Of a stretch of 64,000 bases of DNA, positions 38,130 to 48,507 are shown piece after piece. Origin of the DNA: Phycomyces nitens (lineage: Eukaryota; Mucoromycota; Mucoromycetes; Mucorales; Phycomycetaceae). Both the position numbers and the translations under genes were made by a program. Location of the stretch: NCBI GenBank assembly GCA_022702545.1, contig JAHRBC010000003.1, forward strand, positions 124,001 through 188,000. Direction: 5' to 3'. A model generated the notes under the pieces. The model was not told the DNA's origin. It searched no databases and saw nothing but the letters and a program-made list of their open reading frames with translations. How positions within the stretch are numbered: the stretch's first letter is position 1; each line of letters opens with the position of its first letter.

Positions 38130-38426
38130 AAAGGTAAGAGAGGTTGAATATCAAAAAGGCCGTTATATATAGGCATTTTGAATGACTATAAAGATGTTCC
38201 TCTATTGTCTTGAAGCACTGAGATGCAAATCGGCCTTGATATTGTTTTTGGGCTCAATCCATCATGCTTTCCGCAGCATGCTTCAAAGGTGAAAAAATTT
38301 CAGACTCTCTCCTTTTTCTTTGGTTCCCTTTATTTTTCCTTTTGTTTGCTTTTTGATATCGGCGCCTTTCTCTGGTAAGACATTTTTTATACCTCTTTAT
38401 ACACACAAATTAATCTCTTTTCATAG

Positions 38427-39159
38427 ATGTGCGCTCCCATTCCAACTCATCCTTTCCACAATGGCCATCTAGACAAATACTCACTGGCCGCATTCACTGG
38501 TACCATCATCATGATAAAAATTATTTTCACTTTCTCTCTTAGATTGGCCAAACAACTTATGTAAGGATGCCATCGGCACCAGGTAAATTTTTTCTTTCAA
38601 TCATACTTGTTCCCTCTCTGACTCTATTCCATTGTAGACTGCCCTTTCTATTCACGCCATCGGCCTCCTCCATCATTCGCGATTGTAATCATAAAGGTAA
38701 TATTCTTTATAAATCTCTTTTTACTTATCTAAAATATTATTCAGACTATTTATTAATAATTATTATGTGTTTTATAGACTCACTTGGGCTTCCTTTGCAC
38801 ACCATGCCCCCTACTTTGATAACCCATTTGGCTCCTGGTATGTAAATTAAATATATCATCACTCTGTTCACCCATATTAATTTTTATTCTCTTTTTTATA
38901 GTAAAACCCGCCACACAGCCCATCCAGCCTTACAATTCAAGCCCCCTTTGCGCACTCTTGCCCATCTCTTGCAATGTAAGTATCTTTTGACACACAAAAA
39001 TTTTCTCTTTGTACCCCATATCATTAACACTTCTTTTATCTTTTACAGAACACTCCCGCAGCCCAAAAAATCACTGGATATTCATATTTTTGCAGGTATT
39101 TTTTATGTAGAAAAATATTCCATCCAAATAGCAGCAGGCAACCGGGTAGAAACGGCTAG
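38427..39159 (+). CDS. E4 ORF3: 138-aa product of six very short exons, unknown function
   Basis: Exons 38427-38499, 38543-38582, 38638-38696, 38778-38837, 38902-38975 and 39049-39159 (417 nt) stay in one frame through five GT-AG introns of 43, 55, 81, 64 and 73 nt, in mixed phases (1, 2, 1, 1, 0), and end in TAG. A further donor/acceptor pair at about 38373-38426 would place an untranslated leader exon before the ATG. The product is Pro/Ser/Thr/Leu-rich with several Cys; no domain recognised. It diverges from ORF2. E5 keeps the same phase at two junctions and similar residues (DS-L/F-G; K-TG-Y-S-FC). It could instead be a spliced noncoding RNA that happens to be open. Confidence 0.55.
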
Positions 39160-39642
39160 GCCATAGGAATAGGCGTAATAGTAGACCCTAAACCTAGAAA
39201 CATTCTATTCTTTCTAATAAAAATAAAAACGTAAAACATTACCAATCAATTATAAATGGGAAATCAAATAATGGGTGATATATTATTGGTCAAAAAGAAT
39301 AAAGAAGATTAAATACTACACTATGAAGATGAAAAAAGTGTAGTAAAGATGTAAAATACTACAGTGTTATTCTCTCAAAATAGATTCTTTCAAAACGGAA
39401 CCGCACATTTAAATGCTTAATCCCCCCATAACCTAATTAGATATACCCGCCGAAAGTGCTACTGGACCTCAGCTGCAGCACCTCTTTCAATAATTATGCT
39501 AGCAATTATCACGACATACTGCTAGCAGCTAAGACCAGGTTGTTCTCAAGCGGAATTATATGTAGAGTCTATCATAATTCAGGTAATTACACTATTGTTT
39601 ACTTATCTTTCCGCACTGGTAATCAAGCCCGTTTTTCCAGTG
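39160..39642. other. E4 right end, noncoding
   Basis: AT-rich sequence with nothing recognised except the terminal inverted repeat and an internal GCACTGGTAATCAAGCCCG-type copy of the end motif about 25 bp inside the terminus. Confidence 0.6.
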
Positions 39643-40773
39643 ATAAGTTAGAGCTTTTTTGTTGCTCATCTATTCTCAATTTAATATTAATATAATATTT
39701 CTACTGTTTGATATAGGTTTACACCACTAGGAATGAGCAATGAGCCTTCATCTAAGAGAAACAGACTAAGTCTTTAATATTCTTTAGGCTGCTCTTATTG
39801 GTTCTCTCATATTTTTAGTATATGTTTTAGTGCACTTTTTCTTTTCCTCTTTTCCTTTAGCTGTTTTATCTTTGCTTTGGTCCTCTCCTTTGAAATAAAA
39901 TCAAATAACTCTCTATCACGTAAGATTGCCACCTTAATTAATGCCCAATTGGCATCTTGTATACCACATCTTCAGCTCTGTTGTTTTTAATCTAGGAATG
40001 AAACACACATCTCGCCCCTTTTTCAAGCACCAAAAAAAATGAAATTTTTTTATAGCTGTATTACGCTGAGGTTAGTTTATATTTCTTTTCTTTTCTTTGC
40101 TCTACTTTTTTGAAGTAAAACTAAATGACCCTCCCTTATGTAAGGTTGTCAATGACATAAACATCCGATTGGAATCTTGTATACCACATCTTCAGCTCTG
40201 CTATCTTTAATTAAGGAATGAAACACTCATCTCATAATTTTTCAGACACTAAAAAAAGGTGAAAATTTTTTACAGCTATATTACACTAAAGTTTGTCATT
40301 CCCCACCTCCCCACCTGGGAATCTCTGTAGAATATGCATATTGTTTTCTTAATGATGTACTCATTCTGCCAACTACCATTATATTTGAATTAGTTTTAAA
40401 TCTTATGAGCTGACTTTACAGCAATATATTTTCTATGGTAAGAATATTATAATATGTTTACACTCTTTAATTAATCATATTGCGCATTCTCTATTCTCCT
40501 TCTACTGCATCTAGTATTTACATCCACTGCAAAAAATATACACTTTCATTTAGAGATATTTCAGTGGAATTAAAGGTACAAGTGTATCAAAATTGAACTC
40601 AATAAACTTTTTTATTTTCAACTGCGCCAGTAGTTTTCAGTCTGTTCTATTGGATAATAAATATGATTTACCTTTTGGTCGTTACATTTGTGTTATAAAA
40701 ACTATTAAAAAAAAGCATATTTTCAAATGGTTACCCTTTCCTGTTAATTTTTTTAAATACAAAACAACTCAAA

Positions 40774-43700
40774 ATGTCTTTTTACTCAAGCAACGAAGTT
40801 GAATGCAAGTGCTCTGTATGCTCACCAACTGGCAGAACATTTGAGCTGGTATCAGCCCAAACATATCGCAGACATGTTGCTGATGATATTTTGCGAAGAT
40901 TACAAAGACAGGATTCATGTATGTACAGACACAAATAATTTTTTGGCGGAAATTTAATAATATTATATAATATAGCATTGGTCCCTGAAGCAATGGCCAT
41001 GAATGTGAATGGCAATGGCAATGACATGGAGATTGAGACCAACATCATTGTTGAGACTCATGTTGAATGTATGTATATAATTTTATTAAAAGCTTTTAAC
41101 TAATTGTTGTCTATAATATTTTGGTTTTATAGCCCATGAAGAAATGCCAAGCTCACCTTTTGCTGAAGTTGACGATGATGCTGAGAGTGTGGAATCCGTG
41201 AATTCTGATACCTTTGAAGAGGAATATGAGACAATTGAAGGTTAGTAAAATCGCAAAATATTTTAAAAAATATCAGAGATATTAATTCAATAAATTAAAT
41301 AGATCAATCCTTTGTCTTTGATATGCCAACCAACCCGACCCATCTATTCATTGCCTCCTTTGCTGCGTTCTTCATCTCCAAATACGTTGTCAACTCAGGT
41401 GGTGTCATATTGATCAAGTTCATTAATGAGGTTTTGGCTCAATTTGGGCAATCGTTCCACCTGCCATTGAGTCTGAATGCCCTCTACAATATGACGGGGT
41501 TGAATTCAGTAACAAAAGGAGTCCAACGTTATGTGGCCTGTGGTGAATGCCACAAGATATATTCCGAGTCCGAGATGGTTCCACAGTGCTGTACTTTCAG
41601 AAAGCTTTCCGGAAATATGTGCGAAAATGAGCTTTTCTTGGGGTCATCCAGTAGCTTGGCTCCACCAAAAAGGGTGTACATGTACAACTCGGTCACAAAC
41701 ACCTTGTCTTCTCTCTTCCGCCATCCTGAATTTGAGCGCATGGTCAACCATTGGAGATTCAGACAGCAAGTTCCAGACACACTGTTTGATATCTACGATG
41801 GAGCAAAGTGGGGTGCACTGAAAGACCGAAACGATGAACAATTTGTAGCCCATGAGCGGTCTCTGATGCTCACATTGAATTTTGATTGGTTTCAGCCTTT
41901 TGATGGGGTTGCTTATTCTTGTGGAGCGATCTACCTTTCAATCAATAATTTGCCAAGAGAGGAGAGGTACAAGAAGGAGAACGTAGTACTTGTTGGTTTG
42001 ATGCCAGGTCCGAAAGAAGCAAGAACAAGTGAAATCAATCACTATTTGGCCCCTCTTGTTGTCGAACTCAAGAAATTGTATGGTGGTACCATTATGCCGA
42101 CCTTCCATTGTCCTTCTGGTGCTCTTGTTCGTGCAGCTCTTCTTTTGGTTGCTTGTGATATTCCTGCAGCTCGCAAAACATGTGGATTTACATCCCATGC
42201 CAGTACAAACGCCTGCCACAAGTGTAATTGCAGGTTTTCTCGCCTTCCTGGAAATGCTGGAATGGACTATTCTGGGTTCGTCTTCTCAGAGTGGGTGGCT
42301 CGAACAGATATTGAAAACCGTCAACATACTGCTGCCTGGAAGAGTGCGTCAAGTGATACTGAACAGAAGAGGATGGAAAGAGAGAATGGTGTCCGCTGGT
42401 CAGAACTCCATAATCTTGAGTACTTTAATGTAGTTGAGTGCACCATTATTGACCCGATGCATAACCTCTTTCTGGGAACCGCGAAACGTATGATGGAGAA
42501 GTGGAGATCAGCTGGCCTGATTACCAATAGACACTTGACAGAAATGCAGCAACAGGCTGAGACCATGGTCCTTCCCCCAGACTTCACGCCACTAAGAAAG
42601 AAAATTGGAAAGGATTTTCCTTTCATGAAGGCCGATGAGTGGAGATCTTGGTGCCTGGTGTACTCCCCTGTTCTTTTGCTGGGTCGTTTACCACGCGAGA
42701 ATCTGGACAACTGGATGTGCTTTGTGAATAGGTGCAGATAATTGGCAAGACCGAGCATATCCAAAGATGAATTGGCTGAGGCCCACTACTGTCTGGAGTT
42801 GTTTGGCCGTCAATGTCAGAACATATATGGCACAGAATTCATCTCACCTAATATGCATCTGTATCTTCATCTGCAAGAAACAATCCTGAACTTTGGGCCG
42901 GTATATGGGTACTGGTTATTCAGCTTTGAACGATATAATGGTATCTTGAAAAGCTACTCCACAAATAAGAAAGATGGCTTTGAGGGAACCTTTATGAGAA
43001 AGTACCTTGAGGATATATTCAAAGTTGATCTTGCCCGTGGAATCTTGCCATTTGTTGAAAACGAATCGCACACTTCTTTGATTTCTGAACTTGTCCATAT
43101 TGCTCCTGCTGTCACCATCCCCACTACGCCATACATTCCTTTCTCTCCTGCTGGATTCCACCTGAAGAACTTCCTTGACTCCGCCGAACGCAATATATTT
43201 GGTGTCAAAGGCAATGAACCACTGCCACCGTCTGCCTTTCCTCTTGCTCTTGGCAACCACATGCCAATGAAAGAAGAAGAGTATGCCCACCTGCTTGATT
43301 TCTACCGCACGTCATATGGTGATGATCAAATAAGAGGATATCGAGATGCAGTTTTTGGGGAGACATTCATCAACAACATGATCCAGAAGATTCCTTCCAT
43401 CAATCTTCTTGGCCAGGTTTATAAAAGTTGCAATGGTAGAGCCAACCGCGGATCATATATACAAGCCTTATTTGGTGAGAACAATGACCGTGGGATTAGT
43501 GCCTTCACTGGCCAAATTCAATACCTTTTTGCAAATGCCATCTTTGATCCAAGAACTGGCCAATTTGATCAGCATGTTTTTGCATACATTAAGTGGTACC
43601 GGACAGCAAGCCAAGATGTAAGAAGTGGACAAGATGTAGAGCTGTGTGAGACGACATTTACCAGAGGCGATTACCAAAACATTCTGCCAGTACACCGTAT

Positions 43701-43791
43701 TCTGTTGTCAGTTGCCATTGGAGAGCATATAACAGAAAGTGGAAACATTAAGATGCTCATTGTCCCTTTACTTAGAAAAATATACGCATAA
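40774..43791 (+). pseudogene. E5 transposase (Tnp2/CACTA type), one ochre stop
   Basis: Exons 40774-40918 (145 nt), 40976-41068, 41133-41240 and 41303-43791 total 945 codons, junctions in phase 1. The head has VECKCSVC and TYRRH. Exons 2-3 are acidic. The core has DWFQPFDGVAYSCGAIYL, LVGLMPGPKEAR, CDIPAARK, CHKC, DPMHNLFLGTAKRMM, NMHLYLHLQ and SFERYNG. A TAA at 42739-42741 interrupts the segment equivalent to ACRLLVKP of E4; this one is not a C-to-T change of Arg or Gln. Apart from it the gene is full length. Confidence 0.92.
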
Positions 43792-43897
43792 ATATATATA
43801 TAATACCATTTTTTTTACTATCAACATAATCAAAAATATTGGGAATATATGGCTCAGATAAATAAGATAGAGCAAAATAGAACAAAATAGAATATAT

Positions 43898-45133
43898 TTA
43901 ATTATTTTTTACAGCCCATTGAGGGAGTGGGACTGCTAAATCAACAGGCAGTTCAGCTTCTTTCACAGCTGCAACACGCTTCAACAATCGGGCTGCTTTC
44001 TTCTTCAAAGACTGGGAAGCAAAATCATCAACCATGTCCAGGAACTTTTGGAGCTATATTATAATAATTAAGTATATTTAATTTTTAATATAAAGAATAA
44101 TATTTAAATATATATTACCTCATCACTTCTCCAGCTTGGTCGGTAAGCTGTGAGCTGATCTTCACCATCAGTCTCATCATCTGACATTGCGGCCTTTTGC
44201 AACACCTTGACACAGTCAGACTTTCCCATCTCTCGGTCAATCCGTTCTTTATACTTGGCATATGCACCAGAACGACGTCGAAGAAGCTAGATATTTATTT
44301 CATCAATTTAAATTAAACTATATTTATTAAAGTGATTGCCCAAAACTTACTGCCACACCACACTGATGCCTTCTAGATGCTAATCTTTTTATCCACAGCC
44401 TCTGGAGATCTGCGAAACTGACACACCTGATTGCAGAAATGGTTTTTAACCATTCTGGCAAGATCGCTTGTTGCGACCCCAACAGAAGCTTCCTGGTTTC
44501 TCAGGTTGGCAATCAATACCATGGCCAAACCATGGTTGTATCCACCCTTAAAGTAGCTGGTCAGGCACCACCCTGGTTTTGCATCATTTTCAGCTTCTTT
44601 TAAAGGATCAATGTGTTTAAAATCTGGCTTTTTCAAGTAACCATTGATCATTTTCTATGAATAAAGCATTTAATATATTTACCATCACTATGTTTTCTAA
44701 CAAAACTTACAGATATCTGACGATGTCTTTTTCCAGGAACATGATTGTCCTCCAAAAGGGATCGAAAATCTGGCATCCTCTGGATCTCTACTGCCGTGTT
44801 TTGGCTGACTGGAGTGGTGCTGATGACTGTCTGGGCATCAACAATCTCCTTTACTGTTTGCTCCAAACGGGTGATTAAACCTTTGGAGTCCCCAACAATA
44901 GTCGTAATCATTTTTATTTGATCAGCAAGACTATTGATATTTGCATTGGTTGAACGCAACAAGGTGAGAACAGGATCTTCTAGTCCTTGAAAGTTATGAA
45001 CAACTTCTGGTACTGGGCTAGTAGCAGCAATTAGAGGTGCTTGCATGCTACTATTGTTGGTCATTGCACTACGGGTAATAGCAGCAAACATGGGATTGTT
45101 CACTGAAATTCGGGAGGGGTCAAAGTTGTACAT
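43898..45133 (-). pseudogene. E5 ORF2, one-base insertion in exon 2
   Basis: Exons 45133-44711 (423 nt), 44654-44351 (304 nt), 44286-44119 (168 nt) and 44053-43898 (156 nt); exons 3 and 4 match E3 in length exactly. Exon 2 should be a multiple of three; a T run at 44386-44390 (A run in the gene) seems one base too long. Read with one fewer, the frame continues through LASRRHQCGVA to the donor. Conserved pieces are KPGWCLTSYFKGGYNHGLAM, YRPSWRSDE and LPQWAVKN. Real lesion or homopolymer error. Confidence 0.8.
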
Positions 45134-45903
45134 TTTCTACAAATAAATCAATATCAATTAATATAAATAAATATGCTGGTATATGTATATATACATACAA
45201 GTAAAAAGAGCAAGTAAGAGAGGTTGGTTTGGTTTGTTTGAGATGATATTTAAGAGAATTTTTCTACTTCTTTAATAAGATCAAAACGTCTTTTCAACTC
45301 AGAGAAGTATAAACATTGGATACACAAATTGGCATCTTCTTTTGGATATTTTTGATTTACCAATCATATTTTATTTTACGATCCAGACATCTTGGCCAGA
45401 GTCTTTTTTTTTCCTTTTTCTCCTTCTTTTCCTCTCTTATTATTTTTGATACTCAATACACGGTAAGTTTTTTTTAATATATTTTTTATTTTTACTGACT
45501 ATGGGACTTGATTATAGAGGGTATATTCTCCCTTTGTTTCTACTTGAAAGACCAAACAAGACATGCAAACGTAAGATATCATTATGCCTAGTACAAGTAC
45601 CCACCATCTTTCTATACTCTGCTTTCCTATTATCCTTACTTACTCTGGTCTTGGCTCTTGAAAAATATTATGGTAAATATATATAAAATATTATTTTTTG
45701 TTTTACAGTTACTAAATATCTGTTATAGATTCTTTTGGCTCATCTCTCATTTATACTGCCATGTTGTGGCCGATAATATAAAGTAAGTTATTTTAAAACA
45801 AGTCTCTTATACTTTCAGCATACATTATACTAACTGTGGTACTTCAAAACAGGACCAAAGAGTATAAAATGTTTGTTATGATACCTGTAAGTACCGCAAT
45901 ATA

Positions 45904-47249
45904 TACAGGGTCGGGTAACAAATTCTGCACTTTGAATCTCAGATTTTCATCTCTTTAGACACCTTTACACTTTGCTTTTCTTAATCTCTTAAATTCCATT
46001 AATAACTTTATCATCATGCCTAAAGTACAAAACACTCAACCCCACAGGACCTTGCAAAAGCTTTCAGATTTGAGAAAAGGAATCTTAATTGGGCTTAACA
46101 TGGCCGGAATGAAAGTTGCCGACATTGCGAGACACGAAAACGTCCCACCTACTACAATCTCTCGTATTATTAAAAAATACAACGAAACTGGGTCTGTTGC
46201 TGACAAGAGCCGTTCAGGAAGACCAAAGCGACTTACTCCCAGAGAAGAAAGACATCTCATGTTCAACTTGAAGAGAGATCGTCATCAGACTTTGGGTGAC
46301 ATGGCTTGCACCATAAAGGAAGAGACGGGAAAATCTGTTTGTGCAAAGACTATTAGCACGACTTTACACAGAATGAATATTCATTCATGTGTAGCTCTCG
46401 CGAAGCCTCTCCTGACTAAGGAGCACATTGCAAAGCGCCGCACTTTTTACAATGCTGTAAAAAACTGGGATCAGCAATGGGAAAAGGTGATCTGGAGTGA
46501 TGAGTCTAAGTTCTCTCTCTTCAAGAAGAATGGCCATACCCATGTTTGGCGTGAGCCTAATGAGAAGTACCACCCTGACTGCCTTACTCCAAAAGTGCAA
46601 GGAAATGGAGGTTCAATCATGATCTGGGGGTGTATCTGGGCAGGAGAGGTTGGACCACTTGTTGTCTTGGATGGCAATATGAATGCCAAAAAGTATGTGA
46701 AGGTTTTGCAAGACTCTTTTTTGCCTTTCTATGAGAGTCTTCCCCATGTTGAGGGTGGTGGCTACATTTACCAAGAAGACAATGCCACCTCCCATAAAGC
46801 AGCCATGTCAGAAAGGTGTAAAGAAGATCTTGGGCTGAAGGTCTTGGAGTGGCCACCAAACAGTCCTGACCTCAGCCCAATCGAAAACATCTGGAGTCTT
46901 TTGGATGACCTTTTGAGGATGAGGCCTCACAAGCCTACCACTCTGGACGAGTTGAAGGAGGCTTTACAAGAAAGCTGGAGAATGGTGACAGTAGATGTTT
47001 GTGAACGATACTGTCTCCACATGGATATCAGATTAGCTGCTTTGAAAGCAAATAAATTTATGCATATTCCATATTAAACATAACGCATTTTTTTACTATT
47101 GTAAACTTCATACATTGAAGATTAGTCTCTATGAATCTCATGGCTATATGTAGTCTTTACATTCTTTACTACACGATTAAAGATACAAGACTTTTATCTT
47201 CTTTTTTATCGGACATTAAAACCACCACAGTTTTTTACTGGACCCTGTA
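45904..47249 (+). mobile_element. Tc1/mariner element, DD34E
   Basis: Inverted ends TACAGGGTCSRGTAA at 45904 and, inverted, ending 47249; TA dinucleotides flank both sides (the exact TA assigned to the duplication is ambiguous by 2 bp). About 1.35 kb with a single intact transposase gene. Inserted in an intron of the ORF3-like chain of E5. Confidence 0.92.
46016..47077 (+). CDS. Tc1-family transposase, intact, 353 aa
   Basis: A single-exon gene. Residues about 15-65 form the first helix-turn-helix (GLNMAGMKVADIARHENVPPTTISRIIKKY), followed by a GRPKRLT hook typical of Tc1 proteins, then a second HTH region. The DDE core shows VIWSDESKF (first Asp), YQEDNATSHKA (second Asp) and PDLSPIENIWS (Glu), with 34 residues between the second Asp and Glu, hence DD34E. 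These proteins insert at TA. No stop or frameshift is visible, so it may be active. Ends at TAA 47075-47077. Confidence 0.96.
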   Translation: MPKVQNTQPHRTLQKLSDLRKGILIGLNMAGMKVADIARHENVPPTTISRIIKKYNETGSVADKSRSGRPKRLTPREERHLMFNLKRDRHQTLGDMACTIKEETGKSVCAKTISTTLHRMNIHSCVALAKPLLTKEHIAKRRTFYNAVKNWDQQWEKVIWSDESKFSLFKKNGHTHVWREPNEKYHPDCLTPKVQGNGGSIMIWGCIWAGEVGPLVVLDGNMNAKKYVKVLQDSFLPFYESLPHVEGGGYIYQEDNATSHKAAMSERCKEDLGLKVLEWPPNSPDLSPIENIWSLLDDLLRMRPHKPTTLDELKEALQESWRMVTVDVCERYCLHMDIRLAALKANKFMHIPY

Positions 47250-47944
47250 TATTTTACATTTTGATGACTATATTCTAATGGACTCTTTATTCTAGAGTAT
47301 AAAATATAGCACTGGACAACTCCCTGAGTATACTTCGTTTTGCCCAAGATCTGGCCGTGAGTATTTATTTACAAATACAAATAGATACAGTAGCTCTAGT
47401 AAAGAAATCAATCATATGATTATAGCCCCCACCTAGAGAATATTTTTTATGAAACAAATAAAAACAAAATGATTATTCAGCCAAAATGCTTCTTTAAAAT
47501 CTACACTTTCCCCATAATTGTGTATCATGAACTACACTTTCTCCATAATCGTGTACTGTAAACTACACTTACTCTTCATTGTCTATTATAAATTAATTAA
47601 TAAATAATATTATGAAATGGAGAAAGTGTATGTGCTGAGGTGGTACCCAATTCTTAATCTTTTTTTATAACAAATGAAACTCAAAATGGATTTTACTGAC
47701 CACATAAGCTTGGAGTACAAGTGTTTACACAGAGTACATATTATGGATTGTATATGACAGACTAAAGAACTCTATTGTGGTGTGACAGGTAAAGGGTTTC
47801 TTTATGATCTCAAGCTTCTTTCTACCCGTTATTATTAAGCTAGGTATCATGATGGTAATTAGAGTAAAACCATATAGAAATCAATGATTTAAACATAATA
47901 TTCCCACTCTTTCTACCCTATGAAACTGTATGCTTTTTGCAGTG
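47250..47944. other. E5 right end, mostly noncoding
   Basis: Contains the final ORF3-like segment, then AT-rich sequence with two copies of ACTACACTTWCTC-like repeats at about 47500-47590 and the terminal repeat. Nothing else recognised. Confidence 0.5.
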
Positions 47945-48507
47945 ATCTGTACATTTCATATAGTGGCATTAATTCAAGAGATGCTTGGTATGCCGATTAA
48001 CAAGCACAATATATACTGGTATGCTATCCAAAACAATATGCTTGGTTTATTTGATTGCTTCATTCTCTGACCACAATATCTTTATAGCAATTTATGAAGA
48101 CCAAAGGCCTTCCAAGTCATAACAACATGTTGTTGGCATCGTTTATAGATTGAGTAAAAGGTTTGTACTATATATGTTTTATAATATTAAATAGTATTTG
48201 CTTTTGGTATATTTCTATATTATTATTATATATATTTTAATATTATTTGAAATAAATCGAAATTATAATAAAAAATAAACCATTATTTCAAATAAATGAC
48301 AGTAAAAAAAGAATGGGTGCTAGTATATAAAGTAATATAAAAGAGAGGCTATAGTATATAAAGAAACGATTTTGGTTGGATAAAAAAAACGGTAGCTGTG
48401 CCTATTCCTGCCTCATAACTACTCTTTTTTTTCGCACTAAAAAAATGGTAACAGCTACCAAAATCGCCTTATACAGAGTCTTTACTACCGTTTTTTCCGC
48501 CATAGTG

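Larger units (their letters stand above)
33372..39642 (+). mobile_element. E4: structurally intact CACTG transposon with three genes
   Basis: Terminal inverted repeats CACTGGAAAAA (perfect 11 bp) at 33372 and ending 39642; target duplication ATA at 33369-33371 and 39643-39645. The empty site ACTATAAGTTAGAGC is preserved in elements A (inverted, near 29970) and C (63845). Length 6271 bp. It holds an unbroken transposase (33614-36704), a convergent unbroken ORF2 (37993-36828) and a divergent ORF3 (38427-39159). It is the best candidate for an autonomous, recently active member. Confidence 0.96.
45518..47341 (+). pseudogene. E5 ORF3-like exon chain, split by the Tc1 element
   Basis: Exon-like segments: 45518-45672, which starts and ends in the same phases as exon 3 of E4 ORF3; about 45730-45783, starting with the same D-S-F-G codons but containing TAA; about 45854-45888, followed by GTAAGT; then after the Tc1 insertion a segment near 47295-47357 bounded by CTAG and GTGAGT with KYSTGQLPEYTSFC, which resembles the E4 exon 6 segment KITGYSYFC. 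The Tc1 element lies in the intron between the last two. Likely a decayed ORF3. Confidence 0.4.
40525..47944 (+). mobile_element. E5: CACTGC-type CACTA transposon, carrying a Tc1 element
   Basis: Ends CACTGCAAAAAATAT at 40525 and TTTTTGCAGTG ending 47944; target duplication ATC at 40522-40524 and 47945-47947. Element A has the uninterrupted site (near 29080, inverted, reading TTTACATCTGTAC). Minus the Tc1 insertion it is about 6.07 kb. It has the transposase (40774-43791), a convergent ORF2 (45133-43898) and ORF3-like exons. Confidence 0.95.
31692..48507 (-). mobile_element. Element B: CACTAC-ended element, split by E4 and E5
   Basis: Starts CACTACGGTGGAAGG at 31692 and ends, inverted, CACTATGGCGGAA at 48507. 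It is made of 31692-33371, 39646-40524 and 47948-48507, about 3.12 kb together, and aligns inverted with element A throughout. Its coding remnant is on the minus strand. No clear target duplication is seen (AGA left, AAA right). Confidence 0.85.

Noticed and set aside
28615..48507. A very large inverted duplication
   Set aside because: The mirrored parts are two related transposons (A and B) in opposite orientation, each split by different insertions with their own target duplications.
17411..48507. Target duplications for elements A and B
   Set aside because: Left and right flanking bases do not agree for either element, so none is claimed.
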